Of a DNA stretch of 64,000 nt, positions 24,983 to 33,603 are shown piece after piece. The notes beneath the pieces were generated by a model that was not told the origin of the DNA, ran no database searches, and worked only from the letters and a program-made list of their open reading frames with translations. Both the position numbers and the translations under genes were made by a program. Numbering within the stretch: the stretch's first letter is position 1; every line of letters starts with the position of its first letter. Source of the DNA: Myxococcota bacterium (GTDB lineage Bacteria; Myxococcota_A; Bradymonadia; UBA7976; UBA1532); the NCBI GenBank assembly GCA_963169045.1, contig CAUJDF010000103.1:1-64000 (forward strand). The letters are read 5' to 3'.

Positions 24983-26137
24983 TCAGCGCCGGTCGTACGA
25001 TTCGGCCTTCACGGGGCGGTTGGTGTCGGGCGAGGCGGGCCGCGCGGCGTCGGCCGCGTGCCGCAGCGCGCTCGCCCGGGCGAGCTCGTCGTGCGTCACG
25101 ACGCCGACGATGATGTTGAAGTCGTCCTGCACGATGGCGCCGCGCCGGCCAGGCCGCTGGAGCTCGCGGGCGACGGCGCCGAGGTCTTCCTCGACGTGCA
25201 CGAACAGCGGGCCGTTCGGGCACAGGTTGCGCGCCACGCCCTCGGCGCCGCGTCGCAGGTCCGACGGCACGATCACCCCGTAGATGTTCTGGGCGTCGCG
25301 CACGAGCGCCGCGGCCGCGCCCTGGAACAGCATGTGCCGCGCGACGGCCGGCAGCGGCATCTCCGGCTCGACCGAGGCCACGCGCGTCACCATCGCCTGG
25401 CGCGCCTTGAGACCGCCGAGGCGGTCGCGCTGCGTGAGCGCCGCCTCCTCGACGCTGGCGCCGAGGTACACGAAGGCGGCGACCAGCAACAGCATCGGGT
25501 CGAAGTGGAAGAAGATCGAGAACGCGACCGCGGACAGCGCGATCGTGCGCCCGACCGTCGCCGCGATGCGGGTGGCGCGCAGCGGCGTCAGGCGCATCGC
25601 CAGCAGCGCGCGCAGGATGCGGCCGCCATCGAGCGGGTAGGCCGGGATCAGGTTGAAGACGGCGAGGCCGATGTTCATCCAGCCGAAGATGGCGAGCATC
25701 AGGCTCAGGTCGAGGCCGAGCGCGCCCACGCTCGCCAGCGCGAGGCTGCCGACGCCGAGCACGAGGCTCACGAGCGGACCGGCGAACGCCATCCACGCCT
25801 GCTGCCGCGGCGTCGCCTCGTCGTTCTCGATCTCGGTCACCCCGCCGAGCACCATCAGCGTGATGCCGCGCACCTTGCCGCCCTGCTTCAGGGCGACGAG
25901 CGCGTGTCCCAGCTCGTGCAGCAGCACGCCCACGAAGAGCGCCACCGCCAGCAGCAGGCCCAGCAGCGAGGCCGGCAACGTCAGGTCGTCGATCGTGAGG
26001 CCCACCTGGCGCAGCGCCCGCGGCAGCTGATGGCCCGCGACCGACGCGGCCAGAAAGGGGACGACCAGCAGCAGCGAGACGTGCAGCCGGAGGGGGATGC
26101 CGCGGATGCGACCGATCGTCCAGGCAGTGCGGAACAT
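24983..26137 (-). CDS. Site-2 protease family (M50) with CBS-like domain
   Basis: A 384-residue intramembrane zinc metalloprotease. His74-Glu75-x-x-His78 in LLHELGHALV is the catalytic zinc motif. The third ligand is in NLIPAYPLDGGRILRALLA, and FAGPLVSLVLG also fits the family. About six hydrophobic segments fill the first 240 residues. The last 130 residues resemble a CBS pair (MVTRVASVEPEMPLPAVAR...), as in the Rv2625c/SpoIVFB-like group. Such proteases cleave membrane-embedded regulators; the target is unknown. The ATG at 26137 is chosen because GGAGGAGG is just upstream. It is convergent with the RND-like lipoprotein, 29 bases apart. Confidence 0.92.
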   Translation of the reverse strand: MFRTAWTIGRIRGIPLRLHVSLLLVVPFLAASVAGHQLPRALRQVGLTIDDLTLPASLLGLLLAVALFVGVLLHELGHALVALKQGGKVRGITLMVLGGVTEIENDEATPRQQAWMAFAGPLVSLVLGVGSLALASVGALGLDLSLMLAIFGWMNIGLAVFNLIPAYPLDGGRILRALLAMRLTPLRATRIAATVGRTIALSAVAFSIFFHFDPMLLLVAAFVYLGASVEEAALTQRDRLGGLKARQAMVTRVASVEPEMPLPAVARHMLFQGAAAALVRDAQNIYGVIVPSDLRRGAEGVARNLCPNGPLFVHVEEDLGAVARELQRPGRRGAIVQDDFNIIVGVVTHDELARASALRHAADAARPASPDTNRPVKAESYDRR

Positions 26138-26272
26138 GCGCCTCCTCCCCGGACCGCACGCGGGGTCCGTGATCCCCAAATGTTCGCACGCGGCGGATTG
26201 GGAGCAAGCGGGGCCGCGCGCTTTTGCCGCGCGCGGCGCTCGGGGCAAGGGCCGAAGGCGGGCGCGCGACCG

Positions 26273-27817
26273 TCAGTCGCGGCGGAGCAGGTCCTCGATC
26301 TCCTCGACCGCGGCAGCGATTGGGATGCGCCGCTGCTGCATGGTGTCGCGGTCGCGGATCGTCACCGAGTCGTCGGTCATCGTCTGGCCGTCGATCGTGA
26401 GGCACCAGGGCGTGCCGATCTCGTCGTGCCGCCGGTAGCGCTTCCCGATGGCGTGCTGCACGTCGTAGCGCGCGTGGATGCCGCGCTTCAGGAAGCGCTC
26501 GACCACCTCGCGGCCCTTCTCGGGCATGCCTTCCTTCTTCACGAGCGGCAGGACGGCCACCTTGTACGGCGCGAGGCGCGGGTGCAGCTTCAGCACGACG
26601 CGGGTCTCCCCGTCGACCTCCTCCTCGTGGTAGGCGTCGAGCAGGTACACGAGCACGCCGCGCGTGGCGCCCGCCGCGGGCTCGATCACGTACGGCACGA
26701 ACTTGCGGTTCGTCGTCGGGTCGAAGTACTCGAGCTTCTGCCCGCTGTACTGCGCGTGCTTCTTGAGGTCGTAGTCGGTGCGGTTGGCGATGCCTTCGAG
26801 CTCGCCCCAGCCCCACGGATAGAGGTACTCGACGTCGTAGCAGCCCTTCGCGTAGTGGGCGAGCTCCGACGGCTCGTGCGGCCGCAGGCGGAACTTCGAC
26901 GGGTCGTTGGCCCACTTCTGCCACCACGACATGCGGGCGTCCTTCCAGTAGTCGAGCCACTGGTCGTCGGTGCCCGGCTCCACGAAGTACTCCATCTCCA
27001 TCTGCTCGAACTCGCAGGAGCGGAAGATGAAGTGCTCGACGGTGATCTCGTTGCGGAACGACTTGCCCATCTGGGCGATGCCGAACGGGACCTTGGGCGC
27101 GGCCGCCTGCAGGTAGTTCGCGAACTGCACGAACATCGCCTGCGCCGTCTCCGGCCGCAGGTAGACCGCCGACTCCTTCGCGATGGCCTCGAGCGCCGTG
27201 CGCAGCTCGCGCCCCTTGAGGCCGTCGAGCCGGCCGCCCTCGACCGCCGCGGCGACGGCGCCGAGCGGATCGACCGGGCCGATCGACGAGCGGAACATGA
27301 GGTTGAACTGGCGCTCGTCGCTGAGGAACGGCGAGCCGCACACCGGGCAGACGTAGCCGCGGTCGCCGGCGACGGCGCCGCGCAGGTCCTTGCCCTGGCG
27401 GTCGACGGTCACGCCGAGCTTCGCGATCGTCTCCTCGGCCGTCTTCGCCTGGTTCTTGTCGGGCAGCGTGATCGTGAGCGCCGTGCCCGCCTCGACGCGC
27501 GGCGCCTTGTCGGCGCGGAAGCGCTCCTTGCACACCTTGCAGTCAACGAGCGGGTCGCTGAAGCCGGCGAGGTGGCCCGAGGCCTCCCACACGCGCGGGT
27601 GCATGACGATGGAGGCGTCGAGGCCCAGCACGTCCTCGCGGCTGTGGACCATGTCGCGCCACCACAGGTTCATGAGGTTGCGCTTCAATTCGACGCCGAG
27701 CGGGCCGTAGTCGTAGGCGCTCTTGAGGCCCCCGTAGATCTCGGAAGACTGGAAGACGAACCCGCGCCGCTTGCACAGCGACACGATCTTCTGCATCAGG
27801 TCGGACTCGGTGGCCAT
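26273..27817 (-). CDS. glyQS: Glycyl-tRNA synthetase (alpha2 type)
   Basis: A 514-residue class II synthetase that charges tRNA-Gly. It begins DLMQKIVSLCKRRGFVFQSS, and the catalytic motifs 1-3 are visible around YDYGPLGVELKRNLM, FRNEIT and the C-terminal ATP-binding region. RPETAQAMFVQFANYL and GIANRTDYDLKKH are typical of the single-chain enzyme. A CxxC pair in DCKVCKERF and CPVCG should bind zinc. The anticodon-binding domain is complete. The ATG at 27817 has GAGG upstream. The gene is essential in most bacteria and argues that this is chromosomal DNA. No tRNA gene is nearby. Confidence 0.97.
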   Translation of the reverse strand: MATESDLMQKIVSLCKRRGFVFQSSEIYGGLKSAYDYGPLGVELKRNLMNLWWRDMVHSREDVLGLDASIVMHPRVWEASGHLAGFSDPLVDCKVCKERFRADKAPRVEAGTALTITLPDKNQAKTAEETIAKLGVTVDRQGKDLRGAVAGDRGYVCPVCGSPFLSDERQFNLMFRSSIGPVDPLGAVAAAVEGGRLDGLKGRELRTALEAIAKESAVYLRPETAQAMFVQFANYLQAAAPKVPFGIAQMGKSFRNEITVEHFIFRSCEFEQMEMEYFVEPGTDDQWLDYWKDARMSWWQKWANDPSKFRLRPHEPSELAHYAKGCYDVEYLYPWGWGELEGIANRTDYDLKKHAQYSGQKLEYFDPTTNRKFVPYVIEPAAGATRGVLVYLLDAYHEEEVDGETRVVLKLHPRLAPYKVAVLPLVKKEGMPEKGREVVERFLKRGIHARYDVQHAIGKRYRRHDEIGTPWCLTIDGQTMTDDSVTIRDRDTMQQRRIPIAAAVEEIEDLLRRD

Positions 27818-27894
27818 CGCGCGGCGCCTCGTGATTTTCGGGTCGCGGGATGGTAGCGGTGGGGCCCCACAGCGGCAAGACGGGAGCGACGCGC

Positions 27895-29097
27895 GTGCCG
27901 AGGGCCCTGCTGACCGTGCTGATCCTGCTGGCGGCGCTCGTCTCGCCGGCGTTCGCGAAGCCCCGCGTCGAGCTGCTCGTGATGGGTCCCGGCGACAGCT
28001 TCTACGAGCGGTACGGCCACGCCGCGCTGCGCGTGATCGACGGCCCCGGCGACGCCGACCGCGTCTTCAACTTCGGCATCACCAACTTCAAGCGCCCGAA
28101 CTACATGGCCGACTTCCTCGGCGGCCGCGTGCGCTTCTGGGGCAACGTCAAGACCTGGGACTACACCCTCGCGCGCTACAAGCGGGAGGACCGCACGCTG
28201 CGCCGCCTCCCGCTGAACCTGACGGACGAGCAGGTCGCGCGCCTCGTGCAGAAGCTCGACTGGATGGTGCTGCCCGAGAACCGCGAGTACGTCTACGACA
28301 CGTTCCGCGACAACTGCGCGACGCGCATCCGCGACTACCTCGACGAGGTGACGGACGGGGCCGTTCGCCAGGCGCTGTTCGACGTGCCCTCGGGGCGTTC
28401 GTTCCACGACGACGTGCGCGTCGGCTTCGCGAACCTGCCGGAGCTGCTGCTGCCGCTCGAGCTCGTGCCCGGCCCGGAGATGGACGCGCCGCGCACGCTC
28501 TGGGAGATGACGTACCACCCGGAGACGCTCGGCGCGGCGATGCAGCGCGTGCCGCTCCCGACGGGGCCGCTCGTCGGCCCCGAGGTCGTCGAATACACGC
28601 GGCAGAAGCCCGATCCGCTCGCCGGCTGGCCGCACTGGGGCCAGGCGCTGCTCTGGGGGCTGGCCGCGGCGACGGCGGGCCTCGGCTGGCGTCTGCGGCG
28701 CGCCTCGGCGCGGGCGCGCGCGGCCTGGGCGTTCGCCTGGTTCGTCCCCACGGCGCTGTTCGGGGCGCTGCTCGTCTTCGTGCACTTCTGGTCCGACTGG
28801 CCCGACATGCGCCGGAACTGGCTGATGGCCGGCTTCTTCGTCGGCGATCTGTGGCTCGTCGCGCCGCTGTGGCGCATGTGGCGGCGCCGCGCCGAATCGG
28901 GCGGCTCGGTCGTCGCGTCCTACCTGAAGGTCAGGCTCGCCCTGATGGCCGCGATCACGCTCCTGGGACTCTTCGTCGCGCCGCTGCACGGCAACCTGCC
29001 CCCGCGCGCGCTCGCGCTCGCCGGCCTGTTCCTCGGGCTCGCGTGCCTGGCGCCCGCCCGTTCCGTCGAGGTGTCCGATGCCCGCGCCGCGAACTGA
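27895..29097 (+). CDS. DUF4105 (Lnb N-terminal-like) exported membrane protein
   Basis: A 400-residue protein with a Sec signal (LLTVLILLAALVSPAFA). A periplasmic DUF4105 domain follows at about 25-235. The family marks are ERYGHAALRVID, RVFNFGITNF and DTFRDNCATRIRDYLD, in which His and Cys form a papain/NlpC-like site. The domain is related to the N-terminal part of lacto-N-biosidase-type and lipid-active proteins. Four hydrophobic segments fill the C-terminal 170 residues. The GTG at 27895 is preferred because it starts directly at the signal; an ATG at 27850 is possible. It is divergent from glycyl-tRNA synthetase, and the next gene starts 20 bases before its end. Confidence 0.83.
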   Translation: MPRALLTVLILLAALVSPAFAKPRVELLVMGPGDSFYERYGHAALRVIDGPGDADRVFNFGITNFKRPNYMADFLGGRVRFWGNVKTWDYTLARYKREDRTLRRLPLNLTDEQVARLVQKLDWMVLPENREYVYDTFRDNCATRIRDYLDEVTDGAVRQALFDVPSGRSFHDDVRVGFANLPELLLPLELVPGPEMDAPRTLWEMTYHPETLGAAMQRVPLPTGPLVGPEVVEYTRQKPDPLAGWPHWGQALLWGLAAATAGLGWRLRRASARARAAWAFAWFVPTALFGALLVFVHFWSDWPDMRRNWLMAGFFVGDLWLVAPLWRMWRRRAESGGSVVASYLKVRLALMAAITLLGLFVAPLHGNLPPRALALAGLFLGLACLAPARSVEVSDARAAN

Positions 29098-29716
29098 AGA
29101 GGCCGCCCTGCTCGTCGTCGACCTGCAGCCCGACTTCCTGCCCGGCGGCGCGCTCGCCGTCGCCGAGAGCGATGCCATCCTGCCCGGCGTGCGCCGTCTC
29201 ATGGCGTCCGGCCGCTTCTCCGTCGTCGCCGCCACCCAGGACTGGCATCCGCGGGGGCACGTCTCCTTCGCCAGCACGCACGCCGGTCGCCGCCCCTTCG
29301 ACGTGATCTCCCTGTACGACCGCGAGCAGGTGCTGTGGCCGGACCACTGCGTCCAGGGCACGCCCGGCGCCGCGCTGCACGCGGAGCTGCCCTGGGATCG
29401 CGCCGACGTGATCGTCCGCAAGGGCACGGACCCGCGCGTCGACTCCTACAGCGCCTTCCGCAACAACTGGGACGCGGCGGGACGCCGCCCGCACACCGGC
29501 CTCGCCGGCTACCTGCGCGACCGCGGCGTCCGCTCGCTGTGGATCTGTGGCCTCGCACGCGACTTCTGCGTGAAGTGGAGCGCCGAGGACGCCGCCGACG
29601 AGGGCTTCGCGACGCATGTGTTCTGGGACCTGACGCGCGCGGTCGATCCGTCGAGCGACGGGCGCGTGCGCGCCGACCTCGAGCGCGTCGGCGTGCACAT
29701 CGTCGACGGGCCGTAG
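29078..29716 (+). CDS. pncA: Nicotinamidase (isochorismatase fold)
   Basis: A 212-residue enzyme that should hydrolyse nicotinamide to nicotinate for NAD salvage. The catalytic triad is visible as Asp15 (VVDLQPDF), Lys115 (VIVRKGTD) and Cys164 (GLARDFCV). Metal ligands are expected in FLPGGALAV and TQDWHPRGHVSF. WPDHCVQGTPGAALH is the usual nicotinamidase block. There is no signal peptide. The ATG at 29078 lies inside the end of the DUF4105 gene, so the two are coupled although a functional link is not known. Confidence 0.93.
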   Translation: MPAPRTEEAALLVVDLQPDFLPGGALAVAESDAILPGVRRLMASGRFSVVAATQDWHPRGHVSFASTHAGRRPFDVISLYDREQVLWPDHCVQGTPGAALHAELPWDRADVIVRKGTDPRVDSYSAFRNNWDAAGRRPHTGLAGYLRDRGVRSLWICGLARDFCVKWSAEDAADEGFATHVFWDLTRAVDPSSDGRVRADLERVGVHIVDGP

Positions 29717-29717
29717 C

Positions 29718-29860
29718 GATCACGCCGAGAGGCAGCGCAGCCCCCTGAAGCTGCCGAAGAGCAGCTTCGCGTCCAGCCCCGCTCGCCGCGCGCGACGACC
29801 CAGACTCTCCGCCGCCACCCGTCGACGTTGAACGATCGGGAGACGGTGCCCATCATTGTC
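29718..29860 (-). pseudogene. Possible gene tail cut by IS end
   Basis: On the minus strand an open frame reads NDGHRLPIVQRRRVAAESL and ends KLLFGSFRGLRCLSA before a stop near 29720. It begins directly beside the IS21-like terminus, as if the rest of the gene had been removed by the insertion. No family was recognised and no start codon with a ribosome site is visible, so it may be chance. Confidence 0.25.
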
Positions 29861-29908
29861 AAGCGCCACGAATGTTGACCCCCTCGGCGCCACGGAAACT
29901 GACCCCCC
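29857..29908. mobile_element. IS21-type terminal repeat remnant
   Basis: The sequence starts TGTCAAGCGCCACGAATG and contains two tandem copies, 24 bases apart, of GCGCCACGNNNNNTGACCCCC. Terminal TGTCA and multiple internal copies of such a motif are typical of IS21-family ends. The istA and istB genes are absent, so only one end remains. Assignment is by pattern memory and needs comparison with an IS library. Confidence 0.5.
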
Positions 29909-29970
29909 GCCCGTTCACCGAGTAGCGTTCACGCCCACTCGTCGCCGAGCACCGTCCCCGAGGCGAGCTT

Positions 29971-30074
29971 GCGGAGAGGACGTTCAAGCCGCCTCCCGCA
30001 ACCACCCGGAACACGGCGGTTCTATCGACGAGGGCCACGGGTGGGCGCTTGCGGATGGAGTGCCCCCGACCCCG
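29971..30074. repeat. 104-bp direct repeat, copy 1 (IS-derived)
   Basis: Starts GCGGAGAGGACGTTCAAGCC and ends at the CCCCG near 30074. A near-identical copy in the same orientation lies at 35496-35600, differing at about ten positions. On the minus strand this copy is the end of an IS91-family transposase frame and the bases just after it, so the repeat probably marks the element's terminus. Confidence 0.85.
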
Positions 30075-30310
30075 CAGAGGAGGGCCCGCCGATGGCGCAG
30101 GACGCGGGCGGCGACCTCGGGACACTCGATGTGGGCGATGACCTGCATCCGGCGCCCGCACGCTGAGCACTTCGACACGTCGGCGGCGACCACCCGGCGG
30201 AGCCGGAGCGCCCACTCGAGCCCCTTGCGGGCGGGGACGCGGCTGTGGTCGCCGTCGGCGGCCGGTGCGCGCAGACCCGGCGCCGTCCGCGGAGGGCGGC
30301 GGCCGCACGA
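29984..30310 (-). pseudogene. IS91-family transposase, C-terminal fragment
   Basis: The minus-strand frame reads WALRLRRVVAADVSKCSACG then RRMQVIAHIECPEVAARVL, followed by RHRRALLCGVGGTPSASA. This matches the C-terminus of IS91/IS801-type transposases (WAELLRRVF..D...CPRCGGRMRVIA.I.DP.V...IL.HL), including the CxxC pair. The catalytic HUH and Tyr regions are missing, and the upstream part to about 30310 is degenerate without a start codon. The frame ends at 29984 within the 104-bp repeat. The fragment directly follows the end of the neighbouring lipoprotein gene. Confidence 0.7.
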
Positions 30311-30322
30311 GTGATCGGGGGG

Positions 30323-33046
30323 CTACGGGTCCGGCGTGAAGACCCCGCTGACCGCGCGGCGCGGCGCGGCGCCGTTTATCGGCGCGCCGTCGTAGCGGGT
30401 CGGGTTCGTCTGCGCCCACACGGCGGCGAAGCGCCCGTCGCCGAGCGCGGCGACGCCGGCCGGCTGCGGGACGCACGCCACGCCGGGCTGCAAGCAGTGC
30501 CCGGCGATGACGTCGCCGGGGTAGTCGGTGCGGCGCCCGCCGTCGTCCCAGGGCAGGTGCACGAAGGCCAGGTTGGCGGTGAAGCCCTGGACCAGCACCA
30601 CGCCGGCGTCGTCGGCCGCGAGCGCGCCCGGGACGATCGGGCCGTTCGGGGTCGCGACCTCGCGCAGGAGGTGGCGCTCGAGCGCGCCGCTCGCGCCGTC
30701 GAAGCGCCCGACGAAGTACGCGCCGGGCTGCTCGTAGCGCTGGCCGCCGATCGTCAGCTCGCGCACCAGCGCGCTCGCGACGATCAAGTCGCCGTCGACG
30801 AGGTCCCACACCAGGGGCTCGAACGACTCCGCCGCGAGCGACCAGGCGATGTGGCCGTCGCGCCCGATCTTCGTCCAGGTGTGGGCGCGGTCGCGTCGCG
30901 TGAAGGCGATCGCGCCGTCGCCGGCCGGGCGCAGCTCGTCGGGCTCTTCGATGGCGACGGGGACCGCCGAAGAGACGCCGCCGACGTCGTGGCGGATGAG
31001 CTCCATGCCCGCGCCCCCGGCCGGGAAGCGCAGGCCGATGTAGCCCTGCGGCGTCACGGCGAAGCGCCGGACGCCGTCCTCGAGCGGCAGCTCGTGCGCG
31101 ACGTCGAGCGCCGCGTCGACGACGACGAAGCCCGGGCGGTTGCTCGCCGGCAGCGCGTTCAGCCCGACGACGAAGCCGCCGTCCTCGCGTGCGGCGAGCG
31201 TCCGCGGGCCGAGGCCCGAGGTCGCGAAGCGCGCCTCGTCGACGATCGCGCCCCCCTCGACGACGCCGACGGCGAGCGTGCCTTCGGTCCACGAGGCCGC
31301 GTAGCCGCCCGCGGTCCGGACCACGTCCCCCGGCTCCGACCAGACGTCGGCGGCGAGCGGCACGACCCCGCTCATGCGGCGGACGGCGGTCTTCACGGTC
31401 ATCTCGAACTGGATCCAGTCGCCGATCGGCGCCTCGGCGATGTACGACCAGCCATCGAGGGTGGACTCGGCCCCGACGATCCACGCCGCGGCGCTCTCGT
31501 CGGGCGCCTCGAGCTCGACCGGCACCACGGTGTCGGGCGGCATCAGCACGTGGCAGTCCGATTCGCAGCGCTCGCCGAGCGTGGGGAAGACGAGCGCGAC
31601 GTCGGTCTCGGCGTCGAACTTCACCGTCACGTCGATCCAGCGGTACAGCTCGTCGCCCTCGTCCTGCGGCCGCCGCATCCGGGCCTGGTTGAACAGGGCC
31701 AGCACCTCGCCGTCGGGCCCGAAGCGCGCGCCGAAGGAGCGCATCGTCTGCTCGAAGAACCCCCCCGTGCCGTTGGTCGCCGCGATCTCCTGACGCCAGG
31801 TGTTGGCCTCGAAGCGAGGCAGGTGCGTCCAGAGCTGCATCGCGCGGTCGAAACGCTCGTAGACACCGACGATCTCGATGCCGCCGTCGTGGACCCGCAT
31901 GTGCGAGGGCCACCCGCGCCCGGCCGCGATCGTGTCCCAGCCGCCGTCGCCTCGCTGGCGTCCCACGACGAGGCGGGTGCCGTACTGATCGCCCTCGCCC
32001 CACGCGCCGTAGAGCGCGCCGTCGTGGTACGAGAACACGCTCGCCTGGCCCTCGGCCGTCCACCGGCCCCAGGCGCCGTCGCGATGGAGCGCGCCGGAGC
32101 GCGCGCGGTCGCCGCGCACCACGAACGCGCCGTCGGGCAGGTGATCGAGCTCGAGTCGGTACGGGGTCAACGTCGAGCTCTGGTGGAGAGGCACCGTGAC
32201 CTCGCTCGTCCCGGCGCCGTCGACGGTGACGACGTGCAGGTCCCGGTAGGCGTAGAAGACCATGAAGCGACCGTCGGGCAGGTCGACCGAGCGCATCGGC
32301 GGCGGGGTGTTCGCGGGGGTGCTCGGCGCCGGGACGAAGCGCTCGCTGGCGTCGAGGCCGGCGCGCGCCCAGGGCCGGGCCGGGATGGTCGTGACCAGGA
32401 TCTCGCCGGCGCCGCGCTCGCGCGTGAAGAAGAGCCCGCGCACGTCGCCGTCGGGGGTCGTGTCGAGCGTCGCGGCGCGCACGTGGACGTCGGCCGTCGT
32501 CGCGAGGCAGCGGCCCGGCGCGACCCACGCGTACCCCGAGTAGAAGGCGTTCGAGACGATGAGGTGCAGGCCGCCGTGCGCGTCCCACGCGGCCGCGGCG
32601 GCCTCGCCGAGCTGCCCGCCGTACCACAGGCTCGGGCCCGCGCAGCCGGACCGGCGCCGGAAGGTGAGGTCCTGGCCGCCGACGTTCATGCGCAGCTCGT
32701 CGCGCGTCAGCCCGAGGATCGTGGCGGAGCGTCGAACGCCGCTCGGCGTCGTGAACATCACCGCGTCGCCGTCGAGCTCATAGGTGGCGAGCGACGTCTC
32801 ACCCGCGAAGCCCACGAGCTCGGCGTAGCGCTCGAAGCCGGGGTTGAGCTCGCTCGGGTGCAGCTCGGCCTCGAAGTGCACCAGCATCGGCCAGGCGGGC
32901 GCGCGTTCGCCGGCCATCGAGACCCAGTAGCCGGCGAGGTTCGCGGTCGCGACCTCCACCGGCGTGTCCGAGCCGGTGGACGAGTCGGAGGACGAGCCGC
33001 AGCCGCAGAGCAGCGCGGCGACGACCAGGAACGTGAACGAGCGCAC
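30323..33046 (-). CDS. Large beta-propeller-like lipoprotein
   Basis: A 907-residue lipoprotein with signal RSFTFLVVAALLCGC (lipobox LCGC) and a short Ser/Thr linker. The mature part consists of many short beta segments with repeating GxFVVxGD, DGGFVVGLN and GDGRFAAVWAQ patterns, consistent with one or two beta-propellers. No catalytic motif is visible. It probably lies on the outer membrane or surface. The GTG at 33046 is chosen because GGAGG lies five bases upstream and no better start exists. Its stop is beside the IS91 fragment. Its 5' side has about 160 bases before the frameshifted remnant, in which nothing was recognised. Confidence 0.75.
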   Translation of the reverse strand: MRSFTFLVVAALLCGCGSSSDSSTGSDTPVEVATANLAGYWVSMAGERAPAWPMLVHFEAELHPSELNPGFERYAELVGFAGETSLATYELDGDAVMFTTPSGVRRSATILGLTRDELRMNVGGQDLTFRRRSGCAGPSLWYGGQLGEAAAAAWDAHGGLHLIVSNAFYSGYAWVAPGRCLATTADVHVRAATLDTTPDGDVRGLFFTRERGAGEILVTTIPARPWARAGLDASERFVPAPSTPANTPPPMRSVDLPDGRFMVFYAYRDLHVVTVDGAGTSEVTVPLHQSSTLTPYRLELDHLPDGAFVVRGDRARSGALHRDGAWGRWTAEGQASVFSYHDGALYGAWGEGDQYGTRLVVGRQRGDGGWDTIAAGRGWPSHMRVHDGGIEIVGVYERFDRAMQLWTHLPRFEANTWRQEIAATNGTGGFFEQTMRSFGARFGPDGEVLALFNQARMRRPQDEGDELYRWIDVTVKFDAETDVALVFPTLGERCESDCHVLMPPDTVVPVELEAPDESAAAWIVGAESTLDGWSYIAEAPIGDWIQFEMTVKTAVRRMSGVVPLAADVWSEPGDVVRTAGGYAASWTEGTLAVGVVEGGAIVDEARFATSGLGPRTLAAREDGGFVVGLNALPASNRPGFVVVDAALDVAHELPLEDGVRRFAVTPQGYIGLRFPAGGAGMELIRHDVGGVSSAVPVAIEEPDELRPAGDGAIAFTRRDRAHTWTKIGRDGHIAWSLAAESFEPLVWDLVDGDLIVASALVRELTIGGQRYEQPGAYFVGRFDGASGALERHLLREVATPNGPIVPGALAADDAGVVLVQGFTANLAFVHLPWDDGGRRTDYPGDVIAGHCLQPGVACVPQPAGVAALGDGRFAAVWAQTNPTRYDGAPINGAAPRRAVSGVFTPDP

Positions 33047-33206
33047 CGACGCCTCCTCGAGAGGGAGGCTCAGGCATACCGCGAAACGGCCGTCGGGGAC
33101 GAGCCCGCGGGGGACCCTCGCCGCCGCCAGGCCGGGTCGGCGCCAGGGGTACCCGCGACGGGCGGGCGGGCACGTCCCCCGCGGGGGGTCGGGTCGGGCG
33201 CAGCGC

Positions 33207-33603
33207 TCAACCCGCGAGCGCCCGCCGGTACACCGAGGCGACGCCTACGACGGGCACGTCGTCGAAGCGCGGCAGGTTCATCGCCTGCAGGAGCCCGGCC
33301 TTGCACAGCGCCTCGCCGCGCAGGTCTTCGGCCGGGTCGCGGGGCGGCGGGTGCGGGTCGGCCGCCGCGCCAGAGGAGCGGCTGATGTCGTCGCGCATCG
33401 CGCTCGACGTGCCGGTGGCGTCGGCGTGGTGCTCGGCGGCGCAGGCCGGGCGCAGAGAGAGCAGCCGTCGAGCGCGACCGAGAGCGGCTGCTCGGGTGAG
33501 GGCCACACCAAGCCGTCGCCCTCGCAGGCGAGGGGCCCACCCGGCTCGGGGCCGAGGCGCCGACGCTGACCGAGCGACGAGGAGGACCTCGGCGTCCGGG
33601 CGG
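33207..33603 (-). pseudogene. Frameshifted remnant of unknown gene
   Basis: Two minus-strand frames look coding in succession. Upstream, GPEPGGPLACEGDGLVWPSP and DGCSLC read in one frame; downstream, TGTSSAMRDDISRSSGAA through DLRGEALCKAGLLQAMNLPR and VASVYRRALAG read in another. A one-base deletion near 33430-33450 would join them. No ribosome site or start is clear. It may be the tail of a Cys-containing secreted protein related to the ADYC gene just upstream. The family was not recognised. Confidence 0.35.
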
